From Lepturacanthus savala (Eukaryota; Chordata; Actinopteri; Scombriformes; Trichiuridae): a stretch of DNA of 64,000 bases. The notes beneath the pieces are model-generated. The model saw nothing but the letters and a program-made list of their open reading frames with translations, was not told the DNA's origin and ran no database searches. Both the position numbers and the translations under genes were made by a program. The stretch is taken from contig CM060469.1 in assembly GCA_030544235.1 (NCBI GenBank), positions 15,060,017 through 15,124,016 on the forward strand, given 5' to 3'. Of the stretch, positions 20,031 through 34,300 are shown piece by piece. How positions within the stretch are numbered: the first letter of the stretch is position 1; each line of letters opens with the position of its first letter.

Positions 20031-21848
20031 CTGGAGGAGGGAAGATGAGAGAGAACAGAAAGAACAGTGAGAGAGAGTATATTTAAGATCACAGGGATTA
20101 CAATATAATGAGCTCGGAGTGTTTGGACTGCATCAAAAGATAACGAATGGGGTGTTTATGTTAGGGAAACTGAACAGAAAGACATCCATTACCATTTATC
20201 ATGCTGTTTCTTCCACATTTACTTCAGCACAAACATGAATCATGGCAATTTTACAGCCTTGAAACACTAAAAAAAATTGTTTTAAGGGGATTTTTTTAGA
20301 ATGACAGTCATCTTAAGACTGCGTGCTCAGGCTTCTATCTATAATCTTCAACTGCGACTTAGGTTAACCAGAGACTTCCTCTGCTTAGCCCTCAGGAAAT
20401 ACTAAACTGGCGGTCGACAACAAATCAAATGCAGACGTACAATGATTTTTGAAGTGACTCATAACCCAGCGTAACTCACTGTGCCTTTGCCCATCTTCTC
20501 CACTTTAACAGTTTAAACATTTGTAGTCTAATGGATTTCGTTTAAGTGTTTTTCCAGTTCAGTGTGTATATACACCTTGCTTTGATTTGCTGGGCATTTA
20601 AATAATTGGATTCGGTGAAAAACAGTCATTCCTGCCTGTTAAACCACTTGTTACTTCAGCCATTAAATATTTATCAACAGCCTTTTTTTTCCCCACAGAA
20701 GATATATTTGACATGTCATAGTAGAAGAAGCACAGGTGCAAATAATAAAATGGATAGTTGCTGAGCTACATTTAGCTGCTTCAGTTTCAGTGTATTATTC
20801 ATGCCGACTCACAGTCACACTGTCATGGCTGAGCGAGACATTTGAATAAAAACAGAGCCATTGTTAATGTGATCAGTAACACCTGCGCTTTTCCTACAGT
20901 GACAAGTCAAATTGTCTGCTGCGAATGAAAGGGCCTATTGAGTTACAAATATCTTGATTGAGGATTTTATCTATAAGGTAAAACACATACATGCACACAA
21001 GAGAAAAGATTAGATTATTTAGGCTGTTGTTAAATGATATATAATATTATATATTTCATTTAAATATTGCAGTGCTGCAGATATGCTCTAGTCCACGTCA
21101 TATTCTACACACATAAGAAAACATCTTTTTTTGGTAATCACCATAATCATTTTAATGCGTTTTGGAATTAAATTGAGAATGACGTAAAAATAATCATTCC
21201 CTCCAATATCACGAATACAAATGCAAGTCTAAATCATCCAATGATTCAAAAATCGTGACAATTAGATATTATTTTCAAAATCATTCGGCCCCATTTTAAA
21301 TACCCGCATAGTCTTTTCACCCCAACCTATGCTTTTCCTGCCAACCACTGCACCAGCCATGGCGTTTTAACTATCTTCTCTTTTCTCTCCTTTTTAGTGT
21401 CGCTGGCTGCTGTCTAATAGAAAACAGGGCACCTCATTAACTAAGAATACTTTCAAATAATCAGGCTATTAACTAAAAGTGGAGTTTATCTAGCTTCAAT
21501 TCTACCAGCAGCCCGATTGCACGTTGAAGTCATTTCCAAAACTGGAGGGACACCTTCTCGAGTTTCTGTGGCGCTTACAACACCAACACTGCATAAACAT
21601 GCTCTGCTGTAAACATTATTAGGAAACTCTGGATCATTAAATAGCTCAATATTAGAGCGGGTCATATACACGTCCTGCCACTTTTCTGTGTGAAAGCAGA
21701 CTGAGAGCTCAACTGTGATGGGAGATCTGTTTTATCTCAGCCTGATAGTTTTTCCTGCCTACCATACTAATAAATCATTGTGTCTGCCCCTGTAGAGCAG
21801 CACTCCACAGCCTCCCAAGGGTTCAATGGAAAACTACAGCCTCTTAAC

Positions 21849-21904
21849 TAACACACACACACACGCACGCACACACACACACACGTGCACGCGCACACAC
21901 ACGC
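21849..21904. repeat. CA microsatellite with CG interruptions
   Basis: CA runs interrupted by acgcacgc and gtgcacgcg; alternating purine-pyrimidine throughout, so Z-DNA-prone. Confidence 0.85.
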
Positions 21905-24511
21905 AGATCTTTATTTCATTAGACCACTTTAAATAAGCCCCATCTTCACAGGGAATTCATTTTGACAAAATTAGAAATTGAATTTGAATATGTAGGAGGG
22001 GAGAGGAAGCCCTTGAGATATACTATATACTGTCTTGTTTACAGAAGGGGGTGGTGTGGTGGGGGTTACTCAAAGGAGCACAGCAGAGGCGGAATAAAAC
22101 AAAGCAACCCAACGCATCCGAATGAACAATACGCAGATTCCCAGCAAGGCGCACACTCGCGGCTTTAACTCATTCAAATGAGTGAACCAAATTTATCTTC
22201 CGCTGCAGTGCAGAATTCTAAAAGCATAATTTAGGACAGCTATTGTATTTCCCTGAGACCTGACTCGCGCTGTTCAATAAGACGCATATCTGGCACAGCC
22301 TCGTCGATGCTGAAAATTGAGACACTTTTTCCTGCAGCTTGGCCTGGAACAGTGCGCTGCTCTGTTGTGCTCCGGCCGAGAGCAGAGGAGGGCAGTGCCA
22401 CAGACGGGGGAGGGCAGTCGCCGGCCGAGCTGGACTATGCGTCCCTAATGAGAGGTGACAGGAGACACTCCCTGCCCCCACCTATCTCTCTCTTTCTCTA
22501 CACACACAGACAAAACACACACAAACACAGACATATGTGACCTTTCAAACTCCTCACCTTGCTTCAGTCATCTGGGTTCTTTTATTTAAAATCAGCCACT
22601 TAAAAATATTTAAAAGGCAGAACCCTGGGCCTCCTGCAGAACATTACCTTACGAATATGCCTGGTGAAAGAACAGGACTGATGAATTATTCAAATGACAG
22701 TTGGGGCACTTTATCAATCATTTAGGTGGATTTCTTCATCACAGCTAGAAGAAGGGGGAGGTGCTAGGTACCTGGGTCTCCAGTTCTATCTGTCTATCTG
22801 TCACCCTAAATTATAGTATTGCGTTCTTAGCATTTCTATAAAGACCTTCATGGGTCATCCGCTAAGCTAACAACATGCACGAAACCAACATTTTGAATCT
22901 AAGGGACAGTGGTAATGAGGCCAAAACAGTATGACAAGACTTCAGCAATCAGCAGTGTTAGATAGAATGATTTGTGTAGTGTAGCAGCATCTTAAATCAC
23001 TAGTCTGATTGTTGACAATCAAAAAAAAAAACAAACTAAAAAGGAAGTATTGGACAGGATTGTCCTCCGATGATAACCTTTGGGTTCTGAGACTGGTCTT
23101 GGCGTAACCCATCCGTAACGTTATTGACTATTGAAGGTTGCAGCTATTTTGATTAAATGCTGATTGTCGGGTCTAGTCTGATCTAATTAAGCTGGAGGTT
23201 ACACAACCTTTTGCTGTGTTTTATACTTTGGATTTTATCAGGCTTATAGTTGAATAGACAGCTACAGACCAGGAGCTCAGTGATTTTAAATAAAGTATTT
23301 TATGTTATTTAATTTAATCTTTTCAAGAATCGTTTGTAGTAGTTATCGTTGTTTTACAGTAGAATAGCATCCGGTGTGTTTCATAAATTCTTAATGATTA
23401 ACTGATAATCAATTGTTAACAGCGCTGAGTATTAGGTCAATACATTGCATCCCTAAAGCAACAGTTTGTGTTTACAGACGTACACTGTTAAGCTCGATGC
23501 TACAAAGAGACCTGTGTCCCTGTGTGTGCTCACTGAATCTTATGAATGAAATGATGAAATCACCCCTTTGATAGCCATCTCTGTTTGGCTGAGCCATACA
23601 GGCTCTAATCTGCTGCAGAAGAGCACTCACTGTGTCACAGTCAGGCCGGAATGGAAAGAAAGTAACAGCAGAATCATTGAAATACGTCCCCTAAACACTT
23701 ATCAGTTTAAAATTAGACAGAAGCCGTTAGGTGCTCTTTGTGTCAAAAACTCTGAAGCACTTCTTCCATTTGATTTCTTCAACAGGGAATGTGTATTATC
23801 TATTGCGATGCTCGCATAATCAAATGGAATCTCATCACGCTGAGTAGAGAGGAAATGTAGATAACGTTTATTTATTTAAGAAAAAGATACTGGTCTGATC
23901 AGATTCCTATACAAAAAAAACAATCCAATTCAACTAATCCCTTATTACAATTGCTGTTCACAATGATTTCATGAAGATACAACTAACAAGATTTTTTTTT
24001 TTGGCTGTCACATGAGCTGTTAAATGACCTCTCTGTAGGGAGATCGTGCCGTTGCGTTTTTTGCTAACCAAGCTGAACAGAAATACTGCTTCAGACAGTG
24101 ATTATAGACTGTTTGACTCTTTGGATATTTGATACAATCACATGCACTCTAAAAGGGTCATAATAAGCAATGCAGTGGCAAGCCAATACCAGAACTTCCT
24201 AGCACAGTGACCTCCACAGTATTGATGTGTCTGCACACATCCCACAGAAAAATGTGGCAGAATATGGACCGCAGGAGGTGGAGGGAAAACAAGAATAAAT
24301 GACTCCCTAAATAATAATGATGTCACACTCCGCCTGAAATGATAGTCGGAGAGAGACGGTTCAGAGGCAGAGTGGGCTGCTAACCTCTGCAGTGCTTCTG
24401 CCAGGTCAGTCAGTATAACAGTGAATCGGGACATTCGACCGATTACAGACTCTGCTGGGAGAGCTACAGGAAACTGCAGGAACCAGAACCGGCTAGAAAG
24501 CAGCCAAATGA

Positions 24512-24534
24512 CAGAGAGAGAGAGAGAGAGAGAG
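24512..24534. repeat. GA microsatellite
   Basis: Eleven uninterrupted AG/GA units followed by acagat. Confidence 0.9.
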
Positions 24535-26639
24535 ACAGATAGAGGAAACAAAAGTCCCCACAATGATGACTCATGGTGGGCAGCCTCTGGATTAGCCTGT
24601 GTCAACCAACAATATGAACTGTAGCGCTGCATATTTGGCATTTCACTGACAATGTTGTCAGCTGATTTAATTTTTTTTTTCCTCCAGAGGTCACAACACA
24701 CAAAACTGAGGATATCACGCATGATATTATATTAACATCAATGTTTTTTTTTTTCCTTTTTGACCTTTGGGTGAACAGACTGACACAGTATAGATGGATA
24801 AATGACACCCTCTGAATCTGCTTGGAAACGAGTCCTATTTTTTCAATACAGAATGCTAAGTGCATACACTCTAGTGATTTTAAACACACACAGCCTGGCA
24901 GTCAATATCCAAAGAATGAAGGGCAGCTAAGGAAACAATGAGTGCTTATTTTGAGTGAGTTGTCAATGCTCATTGTTGAATTCTCCATCCAACTGACCAG
25001 GGTAAATAGCATTCAGACCAAAGTCCGACTCGATCGGTTACAGGCAAGTACTTGCAAGCAAGCCAGCCATGGACTTCTGAGCATGCAACTCCGATGATTA
25101 CATGTCATTATATGGCCCCAGAGCACTGACACAAATACTTAACCTGGTAAGATGAGAAACGTAGATGCTGAAGGGTGCAGTAAACACATCTTTTCAGACA
25201 ATAGAGGGAAAAAAGAAGGGTACACAGGTTGCCTTTTTAAGTGGATGGCAGAATGTTGTAAATGCTGAGTCTATCCAGAATTTCAGTAAGATTACCACAG
25301 GATTATCAGAGTGTGCATGTGGCTTCTCACCACAGTGATGAACGGTCTAACCAGCAAACATCTCATACATTTGTTAGAGGACACATTGAATTCCACCCTC
25401 CCTAAAAAATTATTCTTTATGCAGGTTGGCGAATACGAATGACGCCTCTGAACTGGCATATTTCTAGTGAATTGCAAACCTGATACCTGCAAATACAGCA
25501 GCAACTGACCTCTAAATGTATTCATAACACCATTAGACTAGTATTCATTGTGTGACAATGACACATCGATTAACCCTTATTTATAATTACACTACATACG
25601 GATATCAAGCCATATTGTTACCATAGCACAGCCTATCAACAACCATTTAACAGGGAGTCAATCCACAGCAACATGTAGGATGGTCCGCAGAGTGAACATA
25701 CACATCTATCCTCAACTTTTTTTTTTAATTCACCCATGCTCACAAAAAGCAAAGACATCTGTAAGCCGTGAATACAGAAATCAATCATTGGCTTTGTTAG
25801 CCCGACGTTAACGCGGAGCTATTGTCGCTCCTCTGGGCTACTGCTGCTCAGCGGAAGCCTGGGTTAAAAAAGTGCTTTTAAGAGCTGGAATCGAGTGGGT
25901 TGCGTCCCTCAGCTGATGAAAATGGGAACTAATGTCCAAATATTTCGCGACAATGAACCAGGAGGACTCATATCCAGCACTGCCCTGTAATTAGTAGCAT
26001 ATCCTAAGAGGCTAGGGTTAGCTATCTCTGCTGTGTCGCTTTGACTTTAACCCTCGGAAACAGCATTTTACTTCGAGTAGGATGCGATGCAACTGTTGAA
26101 AGGCTTCGAACATATTTACCAGAAAATAGAGAGCGTCGCGGGCATTATTTTTCTTCGGTATCGCCTCTTAGTTTAGACTGTACTCCGACCCAAGTTGTGT
26201 CCCTGGTAGGGAGAGAGAAAAAAATGCAGCTCAACACCTTCTTTTTCCAACTCTGCTCATTACGCACGGCTCGACGTCAACGTCCACATTTAATCCCTAA
26301 TATGCAAGTAATTTTCACTTGCGTCGACTTTCCGGTGGACTTTCCAACATTAACCTCGACTAAAAACTAATCCGTAACCGTTTTTTACATTCGGTTCGGT
26401 TCGGTATTTCCCCATAGTAGCACAACGCCTTGTTGGGTGGTTGTTATGGCCTATCCCAACGCTACCCGTTTCAAGCTCGCCTGGATAAGAAAATGGCTTC
26501 CGGTTGCCGATTTCAAAGTAAAAGCATGGGAATACTAAACATTTGCTTTGGAACTTTACAATTAAATAAAACGCCCCTTCACACCGCACGTCCTTGAAAA
26601 TGATTAATTCAACAAAAGAGTTGTTAGCGTAATCCGAGA

Positions 26640-26760
26640 ATTCTAGAAAGATCCGTCAAAATCAGCGAAAGTAGGCGCGCCCTACGCCTATATGATGCTT
26701 TTATTTTGGAAGTAAACTCATTAGACTTCCTTAAATTTGATTGGCTTGACACATCTCTCA
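26640..26760 (-). promoter_or_regulatory. btbd7: Candidate btbd7 promoter
   Basis: Read on the minus strand there is a CCAAT box in agccaatca (26740-26744 on plus), an ETS-like acttcc, and ggcgcgcc near 26675, followed by the CpG-containing stretch to about 25800. The placement is inferred. Confidence 0.25.
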
Positions 26761-29700
26761 ATGCTGAACTCCGACTGGCTCAGAGGCCCGTCAGTAGGCT
26801 ACTGCAAGCAGGTTGTGCAAAAACCATAAAAAATCATTTGCGAGCGCTCTCTAGTGGTTTGTTTCGGGTAGTGGAGCTGCAATAACACTATTACAAACCT
26901 ATAATATAAGCTTATATATTTTGACGAGATTGAAAGTAATTTTGTAAGATAAATATAGTTAGACAGTGAACTAGTAAGGTCAAGTTTAACTATTAGACAG
27001 TGAACTATTATCAATTATCCATTCTCCACTGACACTGCTTTTTTATTAAATTTGCCATTGCTTATTATTGAGCCCATCTTATGTGCAATTAATGTGATAT
27101 ATACCACGAATTTATACCATTATAATGTAAACAAATAAATAAAAAAACCTCTAATCCAGATTTCCTGTGGTATGCATACAGCTGTGTCACCATTAAACAC
27201 ACTGTTTGATTGGTGCAATATATTTTATAATGTAGTGTAGTTGTTCTGATTAAAAAAAACATATATATTCAAGTAAAGGTGATTGCTGTAACAGTTATTT
27301 AATTAATAGCCTTGGTGGTTCAAAGATTGGATGCAAAATTTATTGAAGTTCCTTTAACCTCCTGTTGAGGGCGACATAATACACCCAATGTCTAGCCTAT
27401 ACATTGTTCAGTAACATCATGGTCTCCAAAGTCATTTTTTCAGTTTTTCTATACATTCACTATGATATGATTTATTAATGGAATAGCCTACAGCCACAAA
27501 AAACTAACTCCAAGCCATAGCATGTTAAAGTGAAACCATTTATACTGTCTAACACTGTCCCAAGATTTAAAAGGCAAAGAAACACAAAGAAGTATTGAAC
27601 AGAAATAATAATAATAATAAAATCCTGAAATTTAAAAACACATAGCAATAATTTATATATAAACTAATAATGGCCACATCAAAATACAAAGACAGTTTGG
27701 TAGCTAGGGTTAAAATACAATTGAGAATTCCATAATGAGTTTGTAACCATAATCCATAAATAAGCCCTAACCTGAGTTTTATAAGCCCCTTTCTAAAAGG
27801 CTGTTCCACAACATGGCACCATTGTAAAAATAGACACATCTGTCTATGTTATTTACTCGAGGGACTTTACATGACCGCACACTGGCCCTGCTACTATTGT
27901 TATGTTGAGTATGGACCATTGTAATCTGTTAACAATAATATTTAGGTACACAGCAAACAAAAATATTCTACACATGGTGCAACTTTTTTATCTGAGCTGC
28001 ACAGGCAACAGAACATCTGAATGTGTCCTTAGCTTGAGGGGATGCATTTAATGATATTATTTTGGTTCTAAACATATAGTTGAAAACCAACAGTACCAAG
28101 TGCAGCAGGCACAATCAAAATGACACCGTACCACTAAAAGAGAAAATTCCTGAATTTCATGCACTGAAAAGCTCTTGAAACTCTTTATGCTAAAAGTAAA
28201 GTGAGCGACATAGAATATGTACAGCGTGATACACTTGTGTATGTTTACAAGATTGTCTCTGGCCCGTGGAAGTGACTCCTCCCAGGAACAGTGATGGGAA
28301 TTAGATGCAAGTTGTGGCTATCTGTTATCTCACAGGATGTGAGGACAATTTTCCAAAGAAACATCTCCGTTCAGTCGAGAAGACTGACTGTGTAAGTCGA
28401 GCTGAAGGATGTACGCTGTTCTCATGAAACCTGCACTGACCAGGTCCATGTTGCTGAAAACCATTCAGCAAGATCACAGGTCAACTCTCCACAGCAAGCA
28501 ACCTAAGGAAAACATCGGGCCAGTGGTAGGACTCCTTATCTTCTGTTTGACAGCTCTGTTTTGCATGTTTTAGCCAAATGTAAGGCACTAACTAGGTGTA
28601 AATTTAAAGACCATGCTGGCACATAAATTATACAAACAATACAGCAAAGTCTTAGGATGTCAGATCTGTGATACTTCACTTTATTGCCTCTAATGCGAGG
28701 AATTCAAGCAAACTGTGTTCCCCCAGCTTTCAGCGTGGGAGAGATGTTTTATTCATTTATTATCCATAAGTCAGTGTGAGGCTCTGGCCTTCGTAAAGGG
28801 ACTGCTACACAGCGGCCAGTGTTTATGCCACTATAAATCTTTTGATATGTCCTCCAGGACATGCACGGGGGCTTTTACAAAGCCTGGCTCAGGTTAGGAA
28901 TACTGGAGTGCTGCGGGACAAAGGGAATATTATGGTAAGGAGAAATAAACGGGGGGTGCTGTTATGTCACCCGATGAGTCACTGAGATGAGGACCCTTGG
29001 TTGTGGACACAGGTGTTCAATGCCCTCCATTCAACCAGTAGCTGACAGCAGGGGAGCTGCAGTGCACTTATGCTTTAATACAGTGCTTCAGGGCCATTGC
29101 TAAATACTGTCATTCATGTAGTTGGATATTTGTACTACCATAAATATAAATGCATGTTAATCAGTCCTTTCTCCCGATGTTCTCGTTCATTCTCTTACAG
29201 CAATCTATCTTTGCCTTTTGTGTGCTTGCTGTGTCTCTCTTGGCTCCGGCTGGATGGATCATGCATCATATCGCAGACTACCGGCAGAGATCACCTCCAC
29301 AGGACTGACTGACCTGCATTCAGAAGACTCCTACCGAATGTGTATCTAACTGTATTCAATGTGGAAAAAATTATGATGGAAATTGCGAAAAAATGTTGGA
29401 TTTGAACAACGATAAAACACCTTCCTGTGTCAACGCACAATATCTATTGTGTTATTTTTAATCTCTTATCCCAAAATAATCTAATATAAAAATGGTAGTT
29501 TTGATGCATTCCCTTTAAATAAAAGTGATAACTGTCACGTCAAGAACATTTTTGACATATATGTGTATCATTTTAATTAATAGCATAGTAAAATGTGCAG
29601 GGGTCATTCTAGGAGCACACTGCAGGGGCAGGATGTTGCTGTTCATCAATTGGAGATGAGATGGAAATACTCCAACAGTTCTTGGCACAAACCATAAAGG

Positions 29701-31040
29701 GGAGATTCTGAGATTCTGTTGGTTTGTCAGTACTGCTCTTAGGAGAAGAAAGGAGAATATTTTGACTTTAAGTATAGCCTTAAACAATGGTATAGCATAT
29801 TTAGTACCTAATACATCAGAATAAGGGTATTAGATAATATTTAAAGGTCCTATATCATGAACTTTTCTGGGATTTATTTTAAGTTTTAATATCACTAACA
29901 TGGTATATTTGCAATTTAAAATGTAAAAATTGTAGTTTTTATAGTTATTTCCCAAGCATCTCACTGGAGCTCAAGAAAGAACAGGGTTTTTTTTTTGGTC
30001 TGTCACAAAGATATTCATAAACCTCACTTCTGATTGGTGGATTCTTACTTGGAAGACTGAAAGAAGTCGGTGTAATGGTGGTAGCAGCTGGGCTGTGGAG
30101 GGTGTTACTGCATGAAACCACAAAGTCAAGACAGTGAAAATGAGCCATGAAAAAGCAAAGTTTCTAAATCCAGGTTGTGCACATTTTTCTGTTTTTCTGA
30201 GTATTTGATGAATGGGACAGAATTCAAATTCACTGTTCCTTCATACAATAATCCACAATTTATGTTCCTGCATGATACAACCTTAACATGTATAATACAT
30301 CTCTTCTAGTGTAGCTTGTAAATGTGACAGAAAGGTCATTGGGTCCTGCAGCAAAATGAAGGTTCTTCATGGAAGATGAGCAAATGCCCTTTACAATAAC
30401 TGGAATTCAGCTCATTTATTAGCCTACCAATTAGCCTAATATATGAAAAACTGTGATTTAACATTCATTAATTTACTTCCTTAGATGTAATGAATTCATG
30501 CACCATATTCTCATGACTTGTGCATTAGTTCTGCGTTAAGTATATGAGTTGTACTGTAAAATGTTGATGATGAGTTCATTATTTAATTGTAAGGTCTGTA
30601 ATGAAAGAACTAGAATGAAAAAAATGCCTTTTACCAAAATTAGGGAACATTTTTATTAACAAATATAGAAAATATACAATTTATATAAGAATTTTAATAC
30701 AGTTATTCACATAAAAACATGTGAATATATGAATACTACTAACTTACTAATAAAATACAGGAAACACTGCACATTAGAGTCAAAGTAATACATATGTAAC
30801 CTTCCTCCAGGACAGTAATGCCTATGTTCAGGAGAATGTGACAACCATCTGTTGCATGTTTAGTCCTTTATAATGCAGCACAGGCAAAACAACGCCGAGC
30901 AATCTTTAGGCAATAATACACCCGGCTCCTTGGAGCATTTCCCCTCCCATAATCAGCTCAAATAGGACTGATAGGGGTTGTTGGAATTCTTGAATGACAA
31001 TTTGTCAAAGCCGGATCAGTCCATTCGGAAAGGTATGTTT
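26760..31040. other. Intergenic DNA between btbd7 and unc79
   Basis: AT-rich, with no supported gene on either strand. Only short frames in low-complexity sequence were seen. It contains one complete TIR-type repeat at 29841-30286. The flanking genes diverge from here. Confidence 0.6.
29841..30286 (+). repeat. TTAAAGG-ended TIR element, copy B
   Basis: The left end is ttaaaggtcctatatcatga. The right end, reverse-complemented, reads ttaaggttgtatcatgcagg, an imperfect terminal inverted repeat. The interior includes ggtctgtcacaaagatattc and cttctgattggtgga, wording I recognise from a common teleost repeat. About 446 bases and non-coding. Confidence 0.65.
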
Positions 31041-31059
31041 TGACAGATGCACGTCGACG

Positions 31060-31366
31060 TATCCCTCCGCCGCGAAACAAATAAAAGCGTGAAAATTAAC
31101 AACCGACTCGCACGAGGACTCCCCGTTTTAATTCATCTAAAAGGAGAAACGACCGCACCGCCGCTGTAAAAGAAAAAAAACGGCGTCCACGGTGTATAAA
31201 TCCATCGCGCAGAGTGGTACAATCAAGCCGAGCCGCCTGGGCTGCGAAAGGGGGGGTATATGCACTTTTTTTTCCACGACTGAGGGAAACACACAACGCC
31301 GGGGGAGGAAGAAACCACTAAAACAATTGACAGTCTGGGTTTTATGTTTCCCCAAGTGTCTGCGAA
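31060..31366 (+). promoter_or_regulatory. unc79: Candidate unc79 promoter / 5' UTR
   Basis: CpG density rises sharply here compared with the DNA on the left. tataaa at 31195-31200 lies 167 bases before the ATG and could be a core element. No transcript evidence. Confidence 0.35.
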
Positions 31367-31388
31367 ATGTCTACGAAGGCAGAGCAGT
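31367..31388 (+). CDS. unc79: unc79 exon 1
   Basis: ATG then MSTKAEQ plus the first base of Phe8; donor gtaagt. Only 22 coding bases, but it matches the human N-terminus exactly. Confidence 0.93.
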
Positions 31389-34300
31389 GTAAGTACGCCC
31401 GTGTGTGCGCGCGCGTGTGTATGTGTGTGTTTTTTCTGTCTTGTCATTAGGGGGGCTATTTGGAAAAAAAAAAAACTGGAAACGTGATTTTTTTTTGGTT
31501 GTTGTTTTGTTTAAAACCTAAGAAACCGAATGAGGGGAGCTGTCCTTGGTGATGAAACCGCGGTTGCCAAGGCAGGTTGCAACACGTCCTCCTCCCACTG
31601 CAGAGGAAGGCTGGAGGGCTCATTGGAAGCCACAGTATCTGCCCGTAATTCTCCGCATGCTAGAAAAAAAGAGGAAATTAATGTGACGGTTACACCGTTT
31701 TAGCATCGTATTAGGCTATTTCTGTTTTTTTTTCTCTACCTTCTTTTTTTTTGATTGACGTGGCTGCGTGAGGCGCGTGCGAAAACAAAAGCGAGGTGTA
31801 ACCTAGAGAGTGCTGCTGATCTCAAGGTCGACCTGGAATATTCTTCACCGAACAATATGGTGGCATTAGATTGATCAATAATGTGCTTTGATCACACCGT
31901 CATGTGATTTTCTTCTCGTCCCTCCCGGTTTGCCTTTTGAACAGGTGGAAGCCAGCCTCTCCCTTATATGACTGAATGAGCGCTGATTTCACTTTTACTC
32001 AGCTTTAAATTCATGAAAGATGCAAAATATGGAGTCAAAAACTTGGTGTTGGGGAGCTTGAGCAAAAAAGTTGCATGTTGCTGATGCTGTTTATTGGTCA
32101 ATGTGGAAGAATATGCATGCTAACATCAGAAATAATAAAAAAAGATGACTCCTGGGTGTGATTACACATTCTTGTTAAATAACAATATCTTTGGATATCC
32201 TCAAATTGTTCTTTTTTTCAAAAATGTTTTTAAAACATAATAATCTGCCACTCTATACCTTCTCATTGATGTGGAGAGATGCATCTGTGACCACATGACC
32301 GCAACAGCACATGCTCAGAGCCTGCAGCTGCTATTGTTATTTTGGGGTTTGTCATTTACAAGTCAGGGTGGAAGCTAAACGTCATCGCCCCAAAGTCACA
32401 GACAAAACAAAATGGGTCAGCAATGACCCGCAGCAACTTACTTTAACTTGTTTAACCAGGACAAAAAGCTATGATGCATTTGTAACTAGATATCAGTGAC
32501 ACAAGGGAGTAGCGCCTCACAGCAGCTGACATGCTCTTCAAGTTCATTCGTTAAAGGAGGAATAAACCCCCCCCTCCCCATCCCCAACAGATTTTCCCAG
32601 CTTGTCTTGGGACTTGAACCGGCAACCTTTTGTACAGAAGCTTGTTTCTGTAAGCAATAGGTTACCGGCTCCTCTGGGGCTTCCTGTGACCTCACTGCTA
32701 TACCAATAAAGGTCACCTGGTGAAGGCCAGACAGCCATGGGAACACAGCCTCTTTGTTTAACTTGGTAATCAGAGCATCTTTGTTACATGCTGTTGCTCA
32801 CAGGGATCTTAGCCAGGAAACAGCAGCAAAAGAAAAAAATACTAATAACACTGTGCAGCTTCATGTGTGTTGCTTTATCTCTGTGCTCAGATTCATATTT
32901 TTTTTTTACCCTTTATCTTAGTCTCGCTAGTTGTTGATCTGCTTTGTTACTCTGCTCTTTATTTTGTCCAGTTGCCTCTAAGATACGATACTTGCAAGAG
33001 TATCACAACCGTGTGCAACACAATATTTACCCTGTGCCCTCCGGAACAGACATTGCAAACACACTGAAATACTTTTCCCAAACCCTGCTCAGGTAAGTAC
33101 CCTGCTCAACAGCCAACAGGTGAAGTAACAGACTGTAGAGTGTTTGATATGTAGCTTCTCCTTCATGATCAGATGAGATTAGTTACAGCAGGTTGTTGCG
33201 ACAGTAAGTGGAAGAATCGCGCAGTGGAAGTTATGGAAGTGGCCAGCGTCTGTTCTAAAAGTGCTTTGGCTGTTTTTTTTAACGTGAACGCCCAGAGGGG
33301 ATAGAGATCGGCGCAGGTTTCCTACGGCGTTGTATTCTTTTGTCGAGGCGTGCAGCAGCAGAGATAGATGCTCTGTGTTGTTTATTGATTCAGCGGCCGG
33401 TCGCTGGATGAGCCCTTCCCTGGGGCGGCCTGTTGTGTCCTTCCCAGCGGACGGCAGCTCCTCGGTTGCAGGGTCAGCCTGCTCCCCTGGGTGAAAGCCT
33501 GAGGATGGAACAGCATGTTATTTCCTCCTCCAGCACAGGTCAAGTAGGCAGCCATTTTGGACACATCTAATTTCACTATGTGTCATATTTGTTTGTTGTT
33601 GAGTTTTGTTTTTTTGTCGCAGCTGGAGCTTATTTTCATAGTGCTGTTCTGATTTATTGGCTAATGAATGGAAACGGTTGGATTACTGGAAGATGATCTA
33701 TTTAAGCCTCGATTGTACAGGGCATGCAAGGGTTCCAGATACTTCCTGCTTTCATGACAGGTCGTCCAGAACCAGAAGCCATAGTGCCGTTTGAAACATG
33801 GCCTCTCATATGTCTCTGGCACACATGGGGCAACTGTGAGAATCAGCGTTAACTCACGTGACGATTTTTGCCTCAGAGGGGCAGCGTCATCAAAGTGTGA
33901 AAGCACTCGCTCTCGATGATGCCACAGTTAGCTGTTAAAGGGATCTGGTTTCCTCAGCAGGGGACTCCAGGATTATCCATACACCTGCGTGCGACCGGAG
34001 GCCCGGGGGTTGAAGGAAGAGAGGTAGAAGTTGCAAAAAGTGAAGCGAGAGCCAGGATGTGGGAGTACAGTGAACCTTATAAAGTGTGTAACGTTCCTGG
34101 AAAGAAGGATATGCCATGGCCAGAGGACCAGGTTGCTGATTCACATACCGATTTTTTAGGTTCACCGCGGGTCAGGTGCAGAACAGAAAATAAAGAGGCG
34201 TTAAATTTTTCCGTTTACAGATAATTATATATGCCTCCGTAAAGATGAGGCATAGGAGGATTAGTCATATTTCTCCAAGTCATACTGAGCTCTCTGCATC

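Larger units (their letters stand above)
20031..26640 (-). other. btbd7: Presumed 5' intron of btbd7
   Basis: Non-coding, with a long CA/CG-rich dinucleotide tract (21849-21904) and a GA run (24512-24534). GC richness rises at 22330-22460 and again at 25800-26500. The latter is the more likely site of the first non-coding exon, but I could not fix a donor site. Confidence 0.45.

Noticed and set aside
22218..22540. Overlapping plus and minus frames in a GC-rich patch, considered as an upstream btbd7 exon
   Set aside because: No recognisable protein and no donor I could place with confidence; kept only as part of the 5' non-coding region.
32600..32690. A functional tRNA gene
   Set aside because: The B box is good but the A box is damaged and no matching acceptor stem is visible, so a SINE remnant is more likely.
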